DNA from: Sulfurovum sp.
GTDB taxonomy: Bacteria > Campylobacterota > Campylobacteria > Campylobacterales > Sulfurovaceae
Assembly (NCBI RefSeq): GCF_015493435.1
Contig: NZ_WGDD01000060.1
Location: 1-59,346, forward strand
Direction: 5' to 3'
Length of the DNA: 59,346 bases
Shown here: piece by piece, positions 36,384 through 44,322 of the stretch
Layout: every line of letters starts with the position of its first letter
Position numbering within the stretch: position 1 is the first letter of the stretch
Notes under the pieces: model-generated
The model's input: only the letters and a program-made list of their open reading frames with translations
Databases searched by the model: none
Told to the model about the DNA's origin: nothing
Translations under genes and position numbers: made by a program

Positions 36384-37037
36384 TTAGTCGAAGATCTCTC
36401 CGATAATGCCTTTCTCAGGCGGCGTAATATCTGCCATTTCAATGACTGAGTCCTTGTTCTTCGCCCTGTATATTTTTGCTGCTTCAGGTTTGCCGGTACG
36501 GGCATACAGTGCAGCGATATTTTCATTGAGCAGATACTGCGCCATATACAGACGCACAAGGATCGTCTGTACAAGCGGATTATAGACAGAGTCCGGATAG
36601 CGCATCAGATATGTTTTTGCACCGTTGATACTGTCCATAATAAGTTTCTGGTCTTTATAGACATCTTTAATACCCAGGAATGAGGCTTTTAGCTTAAGAT
36701 ACTCAATGTAGTTGCGGTTCTTCTCCCCGCCGAAACGCTTGTTGTACTCGTCAAGATAATACCCGGCAAGCAGGTATTCCTCTTCGTCCATGTGTGCAAC
36801 AGCAAGCATCATCATAGCTGTTTGCATCAAAGGTGAACGCATATGTTCACTTTTGAGTGAAATATAGTAAGCATCTGCTTTGTCCATATTCCCCGCTGAA
36901 ATGCTGTCCCCTATCTTCTGGTACCAGTAGAGTGCCGGTTTATTGAACTCCGCTACTTCATCATCATCTTTGGCACATCCGGCCAAAAAAAATGCTAACG
37001 CCATACCTATCAAAATACTCTTTTTGAAATTGAACAT
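36384..37037 (-). CDS. bamD: Outer membrane assembly lipoprotein BamD
   Basis: 217 residues. The signal peptide ends in a lipobox (FFLAGC, Cys21). The rest is made of TPR-like helical hairpins (LYWYQKIGDSISAGNMDKADAYY, MLAVAHMDEEEYLLAGYYLDEYNKRF, AKTYLMRYPDS-YNPLVQTI), the order seen in BamD/ComL. BamD binds BamA and helps insert outer membrane proteins. GGGGTAAAA precedes the ATG. The LptD encoded at 13005-15101 would be one of its clients. Confidence 0.9.
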   Translation of the reverse strand: MFNFKKSILIGMALAFFLAGCAKDDDEVAEFNKPALYWYQKIGDSISAGNMDKADAYYISLKSEHMRSPLMQTAMMMLAVAHMDEEEYLLAGYYLDEYNKRFGGEKNRNYIEYLKLKASFLGIKDVYKDQKLIMDSINGAKTYLMRYPDSVYNPLVQTILVRLYMAQYLLNENIAALYARTGKPEAAKIYRAKNKDSVIEMADITPPEKGIIGEIFD

Positions 37038-37149
37038 TTTTACCCCGTCATTTTATAAATCTTATAAACACTATAATATCTCAAAGTATGTAAGAGGTCT
37101 ATTAGAGATACTCAAAAAATGATTTGGCACCTCCTTTTTTCTTTTATGC

Positions 37150-37155
37150 TATAAT
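37150..37155 (+). promoter_or_regulatory. -10 box of the MntA/HepT operon
   Basis: TATAAT, 20 bases before the GTG start of the antitoxin gene. No -35 box stands out. Confidence 0.5.
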
Positions 37156-37175
37156 TAAAAAAAGAAAGGTTTGCA

Positions 37176-37484
37176 GTGCAGAAAGAACATATTCTCACTT
37201 ACTTGACCGATATAAAAGATGAACTTACGAAAAAGGGAATTGAGAAGATAGGACTTTTTGGCAGTTTTGCAAAAGACAGTGCAGGACAATTGAGTGATAT
37301 TGACATTGCGATAAAGCTAAAAAAATCCTATTTGGATGAACATGATGTCTGGGAATACTTCAGGTTGATCGATACAATTAAAAATAGACTTTTTTCACGA
37401 TTTTCAAAAAAGGTCGATATTTATGATCTTGACAGCAGCAGTGATATCAAAAACTGTATTGAGAAAGAGATTATTTATGTCTAA
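37176..37484 (+). CDS. mntA: MNT-type nucleotidyltransferase antitoxin (MntA)
   Basis: 102 residues from a GTG at 37176 with AAAGG 7 bases upstream. The minimal nucleotidyltransferase motif GSX10DXD is exact: GSFAKDSAGQLSDIDIAI. In type VII toxin-antitoxin pairs MntA adds AMP to a tyrosine near the HepT active site and so silences it. It overlaps the HepT gene by 8 bases, the usual arrangement. The pair begins a small accessory patch between core genes. Confidence 0.9.
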   Translation: MQKEHILTYLTDIKDELTKKGIEKIGLFGSFAKDSAGQLSDIDIAIKLKKSYLDEHDVWEYFRLIDTIKNRLFSRFSKKVDIYDLDSSSDIKNCIEKEIIYV

Positions 37485-37896
37485 TCCCTACGATAGACTA
37501 AAAGTCATACAAAAAAAAATCAATTTCATTGAAACTATCTACCGGGAAGATGGGTCCATTACAAAAGCCCTATCGGATGAAAAGCGCTCAAGAGCATCCA
37601 TTTTAATGTATCTGACTTCCATCGCAGAACAGTTCAATAAGCTTGCAGAAGATGCCGAATTTGATATATTACGCCGATTTCACAAAGATGATCTCAAAGG
37701 CAGTTATGATGTCAGAAACTATATCGCTCATGACTATGAAGGTGTCAACCTAAGTGTCATCGAACACATTATCCGAGATAAACTTCCCAAGATAAATACA
37801 ATTGTTGAACAACTGCTTTCCCCGATAGAAAAAGTTGCAAGAGCACAGAAACAGGATTCTGTGGGTGATGGATGTGCAGATGATGGGTTAAAATAA
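37477..37896 (+). CDS. hepT: HEPN-type ribonuclease toxin (HepT)
   Basis: 139 residues from the ATG at 37477 (MSNPYDRLK). A longer frame from 37423 lies within mntA and is rejected. The DUF86/HEPN helices are followed by the RX4HXY catalytic motif RNYIAHDY near residue 80. HepT proteins cleave RNA (tRNA ends in the Shewanella case) unless AMPylated by MntA. The last 25 residues are polar and may be disordered. It depends on the overlapping mntA upstream. Confidence 0.9.
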   Translation: MSNPYDRLKVIQKKINFIETIYREDGSITKALSDEKRSRASILMYLTSIAEQFNKLAEDAEFDILRRFHKDDLKGSYDVRNYIAHDYEGVNLSVIEHIIRDKLPKINTIVEQLLSPIEKVARAQKQDSVGDGCADDGLK

Positions 37897-37925
37897 AGGC
37901 TACCGAAACTAAAATAATCCTCTCT

Positions 37926-38471
37926 TCACCTGAATCGTTTGAATACCTCTTTGAAGTCTATTTCAAGAGCACAGTCAATCGTCTCGAAAAGCAGTTTTTC
38001 ATTGGTAAAATCACCCACTTTAGTATATTTGTCATTTTTTAAGGTATACACTTTTGCCTTGAGGTCTTCAGGGTATACCATCAGATAATAATCAACTTTT
38101 TCAGCTTCGTAAATATCAAATTTCACTGTTTCATCTTTTTTCGCAGTGGAGGGGCTGAGTATTTCTATAATTATTTTGGGAGATTTTGTCAAATACTTTT
38201 CCCCATCGTCATTGCAGCTAAATACAATATCGGGCCTTAATACGGTTGTATCCGAAACCTTCCAATCATTCTCGAAAGAGACGATACATTCGTTGCACGC
38301 TTTTTCCTCCAGTGATTTTCTGAGCGCATAGATGATTTCTGTCGCTATATTTTGATGGATACGCATAGGAGCCGGAGCCATTGAGATAGCCGCCCCCTCT
38401 ATCAGCTCCCACTCACCTTCCCATTTTTTGTAGTCGTCATATGTATAGTTCAACAAAGTTGCAGTTGACAT
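37926..38471 (-). CDS. Uma2 family (DUF820) putative endonuclease
   Basis: 181 codons including the stop, from the ATG at 38471. AAGGAG lies just upstream, so the 53-codon extension is rejected. Uma2 marks: YTYDDYKKWEGEWELIEG at the start, HQNIATEIIYALRKSLEEK, then the PD-(D/E)XK-like core VLRPDIVFSCND and KIIIEILSPSTAKKDETVKFDIYEAEKVDYYLMV. The family is thought to be a nuclease fold found in high copy in cyanobacteria, with no settled role. It converges on the HepT gene with 29 bases between. Confidence 0.88.
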   Translation of the reverse strand: MSTATLLNYTYDDYKKWEGEWELIEGAAISMAPAPMRIHQNIATEIIYALRKSLEEKACNECIVSFENDWKVSDTTVLRPDIVFSCNDDGEKYLTKSPKIIIEILSPSTAKKDETVKFDIYEAEKVDYYLMVYPEDLKAKVYTLKNDKYTKVGDFTNEKLLFETIDCALEIDFKEVFKRFR

Positions 38472-38663
38472 CAAATCTCCTTTTGTTGGCTGTCTGCTAT
38501 TATACCACAAAACAAAAACTACGTTTTTCTTCGTCCCCATGTCCACATTAGGTATGTACCAGTATTTGTACCATGTACCATACCATAAGGTACCCCTCTT
38601 TGATACCCAAAACAAGATCATTGTTTTCAAAGTGCTTTGAATAGCATTGGCATCACCTGACCC

Positions 38664-38684
38664 CTTTATTCTTTATTCTTTATT
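38664..38684. repeat. 7-bp tandem repeat (CTTTATT) x3
   Basis: Three perfect copies of CTTTATT lie exactly where the surviving mazF reading frame loses its N-terminal half. The stretch could mark the joint of a deletion. Confidence 0.85.
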
Positions 38685-38686
38685 CT

Positions 38687-38911
38687 GTCGTCATTGTACC
38701 GCTGACAACACAGTTGACAGACAAAACCTATCCTTTGCGATACAGCATACCCAAACGCAACAAACTGATGGAAAATTCAGAACTTTTATGCGATCAGATA
38801 AGAGCGATAGATATTAACCGTATTATCCCTGAAAAACTGGCATCTCTTACGGCGAAAGAGATGCTTGAAATCGAGCAGCATATTCAAATAATATTGGATT
38901 TTGCACAATAA
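38687..38911 (+). pseudogene. Decayed MazF/PemK-family toxin (C-terminal half)
   Basis: The open frame reads VVIVPLTTQL, a gap, then YPLRYSIPK and ENSELLCDQIRAIDINRI, and a final helix SLTAKEMLEIEQHIQIILDF. These match the C-terminal half of MazF-like mRNA interferases (VxxPLTS, then the LCxQIRxIDxxR signature). The N-terminal half, with the first strand and the catalytic arginine region, is missing and replaced by A/T repeats; the frame upstream has no plausible start before a TAG at 38642. No mazE-like antitoxin is seen nearby. Confidence 0.7.
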
Positions 38912-39054
38912 AGGGTACCTTCTTCACCCCCAACATCTTCGTTAGGTGTGTATAATGATGGCAGTCTGAGATGCAATCGCAGCATTAAAAAATCTTATTT
39001 AATATTTGTTTTATCTTAGCTATGATATTCTATATATATAAAGTATTGCATTTA

Positions 39055-39122
39055 AGAAAAGGCCTAACTTGCTATAAAGCAAGGACGGAAAGCCACGGGT
39101 CTTAAAAGAGACAGCCTGATTG
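39055..39122 (+). promoter_or_regulatory. GEMM-I (cyclic dinucleotide) riboswitch aptamer
   Basis: The conserved core is plain: AAGGCCTAAC, a hairpin CTTGC-TATAAA-GCAAG, then GGACGGAAAGCCACGGGTCT, a second stem closed by AAAAGAGAC and AGCCTGATTG. This follows the GEMM-I layout (GGGCAAACC, P2 hairpin, GACGCAAAGCCACGGGCCT, P3, AGCCAGGTTGCCG). It differs at GACGGAAAG, where GACGCAAAG is usual, and in the left core. GEMM-I binds c-di-GMP; a variant class (GEMM-Ib) binds 3',3'-cGAMP. It lies 225 bases upstream of the giant surface-protein gene. Confidence 0.85.
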
Positions 39123-39123
39123 T

Positions 39124-39198
39124 AAGTTATAAAACTTATCACATCCTTGTCCGATGTAGATACGAATTTTACCCTGTCGTACAGATGGGGTTTTAAAG
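39124..39198 (+). promoter_or_regulatory. Probable expression platform of the riboswitch
   Basis: Between aptamer and first gene lie GTAAGTT-ATAA-AACTTAT (39122-39140), ACATC-7-GATGT (39141-39157), and ACC-CTGT-CGT-ACAG-AT-GGGG followed by TTTT (39170-39194), which looks like an intrinsic terminator. TCCTTG at 39144-39149 could also pair with CAAGGA inside the aptamer (39080-39085), a possible switching helix. The helices are seen; which state is ON is not known. Confidence 0.45.
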
Positions 39199-39203
39199 GT
39201 GTC

Positions 39204-39350
39204 ATGATGAAAACATTAAATTCTTGTTGGGGGTATTTGCTCCTCTCGATGCTTCTACTCACTTTTTTCAAAAACAGCATTAAGCACTATCGCTATCGCC
39301 TAATTCCCATAACTCTAACTCTATTCTCAGGAAAAAGGAGTTGTTTATGA
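39204..39350 (+). CDS. Possible 48-residue leader membrane peptide
   Basis: A short frame (MMKTLNSCWG, then YLLLSMLLLTFF and a basic tail) begins after AAAGGTG and ends in TGA that overlaps the ATG of the giant gene (ATGA). The overlap and ribosome site argue for translation and coupling. Against it, the peptide has no known relatives that I recognise, and its second half shares space with the next gene's ribosome site. Confidence 0.35.
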   Translation: MMKTLNSCWGYLLLSMLLLTFFKNSIKHYRYRLIPITLTLFSGKRSCL

Positions 39351-42300
39351 AAAGATTCATTATTTTATTGAAAATTACTTGTTTATTTATATTGAATTAT
39401 ACGAATATATACGCATGGAATAGGTTTGACGGCGGTAATATTGAAATTGATGTAAACACTAATTTTTCCCTTATTTATGGGGGAAGTGGTACTTCCGTAA
39501 AAGGAGATTTCGTCGCAACAGGCAACACAATTATGGATGGCGATAAAAGTACCAACTATTTTGCAGGATCAACCCCTCACATGCTGCACCAAGATTCCGA
39601 AATCGATGCGCTGGGAACAAGTTCTAAAAACAGGAATTCTTCTTCTGCCACACTTTCTCTGCCAAGTTATGTTACCAAAGACCATATCGTGTGGGCAGGT
39701 CTTTTCTGGCAGGGCCAGATACATGATAGTGCAAACAATACAAATCAAGTAAACAGCGATGTCAGAGGTTGGAATACCGTTCATATGAAAACACCTGATG
39801 GAACGGTACATGAGATATCTGTTCCTCCCAGCGGAAACAACAATCCAACACATACCGCTTACCATTATGCCTATCAAAGAGGTGGCAAATACCGTTTTTT
39901 CTATAGTGCCTATGCTGATGTTACGCAAATAATAAAAAATGGCGGATATGACAACAGCCATAAAACTTTTACTGTAGGAAATATCAACTCTACCGATAGA
40001 GCAGATAGTGGAACATGGATGTACTTCAGCCATATCAATGAAGCCAATGGGGGACAATGGTATGGCAGTAACTTACGTATGGGACATTTTGGCGGCTGGA
40101 GCCTCGTAGTGGTATATGATGTAGATCAGCAGACCATGAATGACCATTCTGATGTTAAATATAAGAATATCTCTATTTATAACGGATTTGACCAGTTTCT
40201 CACATGGGGAGGAAGAAGAGATGTACCCTTTGAAACCTCGATCCATCTCGAAGGTTTCAGAACACCTTCAAATGGTGTTATTTCAAGTAAACTTCTCTTC
40301 TTCGGCGGGGGAGGAGACTACGGAATGGCCAGTGATACCCTCGCTATTGAAGACGGGGGAAATCGTGGTTCCTATGAAGATTTGACAAATAACTGGAATA
40401 GAGGTACACAAAAATTCAATGGAACCTTTACCAACATGAACACTCTGATCAATCCTTCCAAGTCATATTATCAGGGGATAGATCTTGATATTTTCGATAC
40501 TTCAAACATGATGGCCCATGCCCAAACAGATACCAATATCAAATTCGGTGTTGTCTATAATGCTTCCAAGCGTTACTGTGACCAGGTCTTTCCACAGGTA
40601 CTTGCATTCTCCACGGAACTCTATATGCCTAAACTGTGTTATGACTATACAGTAAGAATGGGAGATTACATAAGGATACCGTCAAAGAACCGGGAGATCA
40701 ATGCTTCTATCATATCGGATGAGCTGCCGCTCAATCTAAAAATACTGTTGAGAAGCCAGGAAGCCGACTTTGATCTTCTTGATGCACGCATGCAAATTGA
40801 CTTCACCCCTTTAAGCGGGTCACTGGGGATCTTGCGCAAACCAAACACTGCGGAGGTTTCACCACCAAATATCAATGCCTACATACCGGTTGACTCCAAT
40901 GCAAGCGGCTTCTTCCCTATTGGCCGTGGTATTACGCCGCACAGTGCAGAACCCGGGGGTAAAATTTATCCTCTGGAAAGTAATTACGCAAAGACATCCT
41001 ATACATATACGCATACCAATGATCGTATTGATGCAAAATTTGATATTGTGCTTCAAACGGAAATCAATTTTGCGGGGAACACCAGGGTACCCTACAGGCT
41101 TTCAACACAGGGTACAATTGAAAAATGCCCCACCAATGCAGCCTATGATCCTATTTGGAATATATTTAATGCCGAAAGAACAGACAGTTATAAGTATGAC
41201 CCCGTTAATGAAGCATACCTGCGCTATCCACTCTATACCCAGATTGCAGGCAAGGACTACGCTGTAGATATTGTCAGATATCAGGAAGGAGATCTCAGCA
41301 ATCCGTTCCAAGACAAGAACAATACTGTCGTAGAAGTCGAACTCATTGATGCCGGCAGTTTTGACAATAACAGTTCCGTCGGCTTTGACAGTATTTGTGA
41401 AGAGCCTGCCGCACTGGGAAGTACCAACCACGGTACATTTATAAACTTTTACAATACTGACCGTATCGAGATCAATATTCCTGACGATATTGATGGATAT
41501 GACAACGAGATCGCTCTTGAAAATGCTGCCTTCAGAATGTGGATATTGACCCATGAAGTCAATGCGACTACGGGAGAAAGAGAAATTATACACCACAACT
41601 GTACTTCTCTGAATGGAAGCTGTTTTCAAAACCTGTATGCCAATACGGTCTCAGCGTATGACACAACTTCTTTATGCAGCAATGACTGTTCATCCGGCAA
41701 TGAGCTGGAATGCTATATGTGTATGCGAAAATATTTTGCGACACCTGTCTGTTCGAGAGACAATTTCTCGGTACGCCCTGACGGCTTTAGAATTGCCATC
41801 AGTGACAACAATGAAAGCACTTCGTCCCTACCGGTACCGGTAATGCTCATACAAAATAACAGTGAGGCAAAAGATTATGCTTCTTCCGTCAAACCATTTG
41901 AGCTTGCAGCCGGCTACAGGTATCCTTTTGAAGTCAATGCTACCTTGTATCAGACCGGCTTGAAATCGACCGGATACTACAACATAGACTTTTTTGCCAG
42001 ACAAAACATAACACTCATTCCGAATGTGAGTAACAAATCCGGCGTACTGAGTGCTATGGAATTTACGCAGCAGAGTGATCCGTGTATCGACAAAACCCAT
42101 CGAAGTCTTGGGTTTAGAATGATCAACAGTGAAATTGACGACAGCGTTACACTCCCGGATGTTCTGCCGCCAAGCGGCCAGTACCCCCAGATCAATGTCG
42201 GTACATACAAGCTGTGGATCGTAGATGCGAACTGGACAGAAGTCGACCAGGCATACTCTGCCAGAAAACCTGTATTTAACAACCGCCCTACCAATGACTG

Positions 42301-43549
42301 TATCGATTCCGATGCCAACCATATTGTCAATGACGAGGGCAAGATCGGATGTCTGACTTCATCGACCATTAAAGAAGATAATTCCAATTACTTAGATCTC
42401 TACCTTGACTTTAACCCTTATCGGTTTGACCTTTCAGGTATTACGCTGAAGAACAATCCCGATATAGACCAAAGCTGGCTCTATTTTAATAATCTCGCGA
42501 ATGATAATAATGATATCGGTATGGCCGCCAATGTCAAGGGTATTATCAGTGCTGTAGACAGAGACAATAATATCACGACAAACTTTACTGCCGGGTGTGC
42601 AGCTAAAGATGTTGAACTGTGGATAGAAGGGAACGTGACTGCCGACAGTGTTACACCCGACTCTAACATTTCTGCGGGAGTCTCCACTGAGGCAAACGGG
42701 ATGTCGCTGCAGCAAACACTGGTCGATATTGGTAATTCTGACGGCAGTGATGTGGAAACAGACAACAACCTGACACTTGAAGCAGACAATTTTACTTCCG
42801 TAGAAGAAGGCAATGCAACGGTAGACCTTTATATCAACTTCGATAAAAACTACACAACCCCTTCCAATCCTGTACAGGTATTTTTCAGTGATGTGAATGC
42901 TTCTTCTCCGGGTGCATGGTCACATGCACAAATGAAACAGCATTATATACCCGACGGAAATCAGCAGCTGGACAGCAACCGTATCTTCCTTTATGCCAAA
43001 GTTGCACCTAAGCTGGGTGATGAATATATCATTACCTACGACAATAACTATACTACTTTCCTGAGGGTTGATGTTTACTGTAACGACACTGCTATGATCA
43101 CATGTTATGACTTACAGCATGTCGATGATACAAACACCAGCAGAAATATTCTGGGAGTGCAGGAGGAACTGCACAATACAGGACCGGCTGCCTGGTATCG
43201 TATGGAAAACCATATAGCAGCATTAGACGGCAATGTAACAAGGCTCAAAGCTGATCATAACGGCATAATAGAACTGCCTATCAATACCGATATTACATTT
43301 GATTCCAACGGGTCAACATCTGACCTGACATTTACATATCCGTACGGACAGCCGCGACCGGGTAATTTTGTCATTACCATAACCCCTGATGCATGGTTGA
43401 AATATAACCCGGACCCTGCCAAGAAAGGCTTACCTGAATTTTCTATACACTATCTCCTGCAGGGGCTCAAGTGGAAGGGTGAAGGCAGAACCGGGCATGT
43501 GATAGGAACCGATCCGTATTCAGGAGAAAACAAGAGGCTGAACTGGTGA
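39347..43549 (+). CDS. Giant secreted, cysteine-rich surface protein (MshQ-like position)
   Basis: 1400 residues from the ATG at 39347 (AAGGAG 6 bases upstream). A signal peptide (1-23, ending NIYA) is followed by a module with VWAGLFWQGQ, YSAYADVTQII and FGGWSLVVVYD (about 110-260), a pattern I associate with large bacterial surface proteins that carry repeat domains. A cysteine-dense stretch (about 740-810, with CYMCMRKY) leads to SRDNFSVRPDGF, which resembles the DUF6701 signature of MshQ. The rest is beta-rich with many Asp/Asn. No membrane anchor or sortase motif is seen. It is followed by four prepilin genes, so a pilus-tip or adhesin role is inferred. Confidence 0.6.
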   Translation: MKRFIILLKITCLFILNYTNIYAWNRFDGGNIEIDVNTNFSLIYGGSGTSVKGDFVATGNTIMDGDKSTNYFAGSTPHMLHQDSEIDALGTSSKNRNSSSATLSLPSYVTKDHIVWAGLFWQGQIHDSANNTNQVNSDVRGWNTVHMKTPDGTVHEISVPPSGNNNPTHTAYHYAYQRGGKYRFFYSAYADVTQIIKNGGYDNSHKTFTVGNINSTDRADSGTWMYFSHINEANGGQWYGSNLRMGHFGGWSLVVVYDVDQQTMNDHSDVKYKNISIYNGFDQFLTWGGRRDVPFETSIHLEGFRTPSNGVISSKLLFFGGGGDYGMASDTLAIEDGGNRGSYEDLTNNWNRGTQKFNGTFTNMNTLINPSKSYYQGIDLDIFDTSNMMAHAQTDTNIKFGVVYNASKRYCDQVFPQVLAFSTELYMPKLCYDYTVRMGDYIRIPSKNREINASIISDELPLNLKILLRSQEADFDLLDARMQIDFTPLSGSLGILRKPNTAEVSPPNINAYIPVDSNASGFFPIGRGITPHSAEPGGKIYPLESNYAKTSYTYTHTNDRIDAKFDIVLQTEINFAGNTRVPYRLSTQGTIEKCPTNAAYDPIWNIFNAERTDSYKYDPVNEAYLRYPLYTQIAGKDYAVDIVRYQEGDLSNPFQDKNNTVVEVELIDAGSFDNNSSVGFDSICEEPAALGSTNHGTFINFYNTDRIEINIPDDIDGYDNEIALENAAFRMWILTHEVNATTGEREIIHHNCTSLNGSCFQNLYANTVSAYDTTSLCSNDCSSGNELECYMCMRKYFATPVCSRDNFSVRPDGFRIAISDNNESTSSLPVPVMLIQNNSEAKDYASSVKPFELAAGYRYPFEVNATLYQTGLKSTGYYNIDFFARQNITLIPNVSNKSGVLSAMEFTQQSDPCIDKTHRSLGFRMINSEIDDSVTLPDVLPPSGQYPQINVGTYKLWIVDANWTEVDQAYSARKPVFNNRPTNDCIDSDANHIVNDEGKIGCLTSSTIKEDNSNYLDLYLDFNPYRFDLSGITLKNNPDIDQSWLYFNNLANDNNDIGMAANVKGIISAVDRDNNITTNFTAGCAAKDVELWIEGNVTADSVTPDSNISAGVSTEANGMSLQQTLVDIGNSDGSDVETDNNLTLEADNFTSVEEGNATVDLYINFDKNYTTPSNPVQVFFSDVNASSPGAWSHAQMKQHYIPDGNQQLDSNRIFLYAKVAPKLGDEYIITYDNNYTTFLRVDVYCNDTAMITCYDLQHVDDTNTSRNILGVQEELHNTGPAAWYRMENHIAALDGNVTRLKADHNGIIELPINTDITFDSNGSTSDLTFTYPYGQPRPGNFVITITPDAWLKYNPDPAKKGLPEFSIHYLLQGLKWKGEGRTGHVIGTDPYSGENKRLNW

Positions 43550-44322
43550 TACATATGTGCAATGCTTTTAAAAGACGCCTACAAAGACCTGCTGTTGCTA
43601 TGATTGAACTCATCTTTGCCATTACTATCATGGGAATTGTACTTATGAGTGCACCTATGCTGGTGAGCCGTTCCGTACAGAGCAGTTTTACCGCACTGCA
43701 GCAGGAATCAATAGCAGCAGCTTCTGCCCAAATATCTATGATAATGACTGCGGCATGGGACCATAACGATGCCAATACTACGATCGGTATGCCTGTTCTT
43801 CATACCGATAGCGGCACAGGGGCAGTATCTCCGCTTATTGTAAACTGTACCACAAATGCTCCTGTCGGCGTAAGCAGCAGGAGCGGGCGATTTTGTAAAA
43901 ATACCCGAATGCCTTCCTATTGGTGGGCAAGTCCTATTGCCCTTGACAGTGCTTATGAAGACATCGATGACTTCAATGGCCTGGAGGGAAATGTCACTCT
44001 GTATAACAGTGAATCCTATGATTCATCCCGAGGTGACTATATTGACAAGAACGTCAAAATAGCAGTAAGCGTGTCTTATGGAGATGATGTACCGAGAAAT
44101 GCAGGGGGAGGCCTCTCTGGCGGCTATAAGAAAAACACCACTTTCTCCAATCCGTTCAGGACTTCCACTACCGCTACAACAAGCAATATAAAACTGATCA
44201 GTGTTACGCTTACTTCAAACAATCCATCGAGTGAATTAAGCAATAAAAATATTACGTTAAGCGCATTTATGTGCAATATCGGTGCCCCTGAAGATCTTAT
44301 AAACAACAAGGCAGGATTATGA
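43546..44322 (+). CDS. Prepilin-like protein, MshD/PilV type
   Basis: 258 residues. It starts at GTG 43546, overlapping the stop of the giant gene (GTGA); AGAGG is 9 bases upstream, whereas the ATG at 43555 would be too far. A basic leader (NAFKRRLQRPA) is cut after Ala to leave VAMIELIFAITIMGI, with the conserved Glu at +5 and a hydrophobic N-helix. The rest is a polar globular domain with two short cysteine-bearing turns. Minor prepilins of this class initiate pilus assembly and are processed by PilD/GspO. It overlaps the next gene by 4 bases. Confidence 0.8.
   Translation: MIHMCNAFKRRLQRPAVAMIELIFAITIMGIVLMSAPMLVSRSVQSSFTALQQESIAAASAQISMIMTAAWDHNDANTTIGMPVLHTDSGTGAVSPLIVNCTTNAPVGVSSRSGRFCKNTRMPSYWWASPIALDSAYEDIDDFNGLEGNVTLYNSESYDSSRGDYIDKNVKIAVSVSYGDDVPRNAGGGLSGGYKKNTTFSNPFRTSTTATTSNIKLISVTLTSNNPSSELSNKNITLSAFMCNIGAPEDLINNKAGL

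Noticed and set aside
39147-39203. Upstream extension of the 48-residue peptide to 39147
   Set aside because: This part overlaps the proposed expression platform and has no ribosome site; the AAAGGTG site favours the ATG at 39204.
39347-43549. PilY1 identity for the giant protein
   Set aside because: I see no PilY1 beta-propeller or calcium-loop pattern; the position and the SRDNFSVRP motif point rather to an MshQ-like protein.
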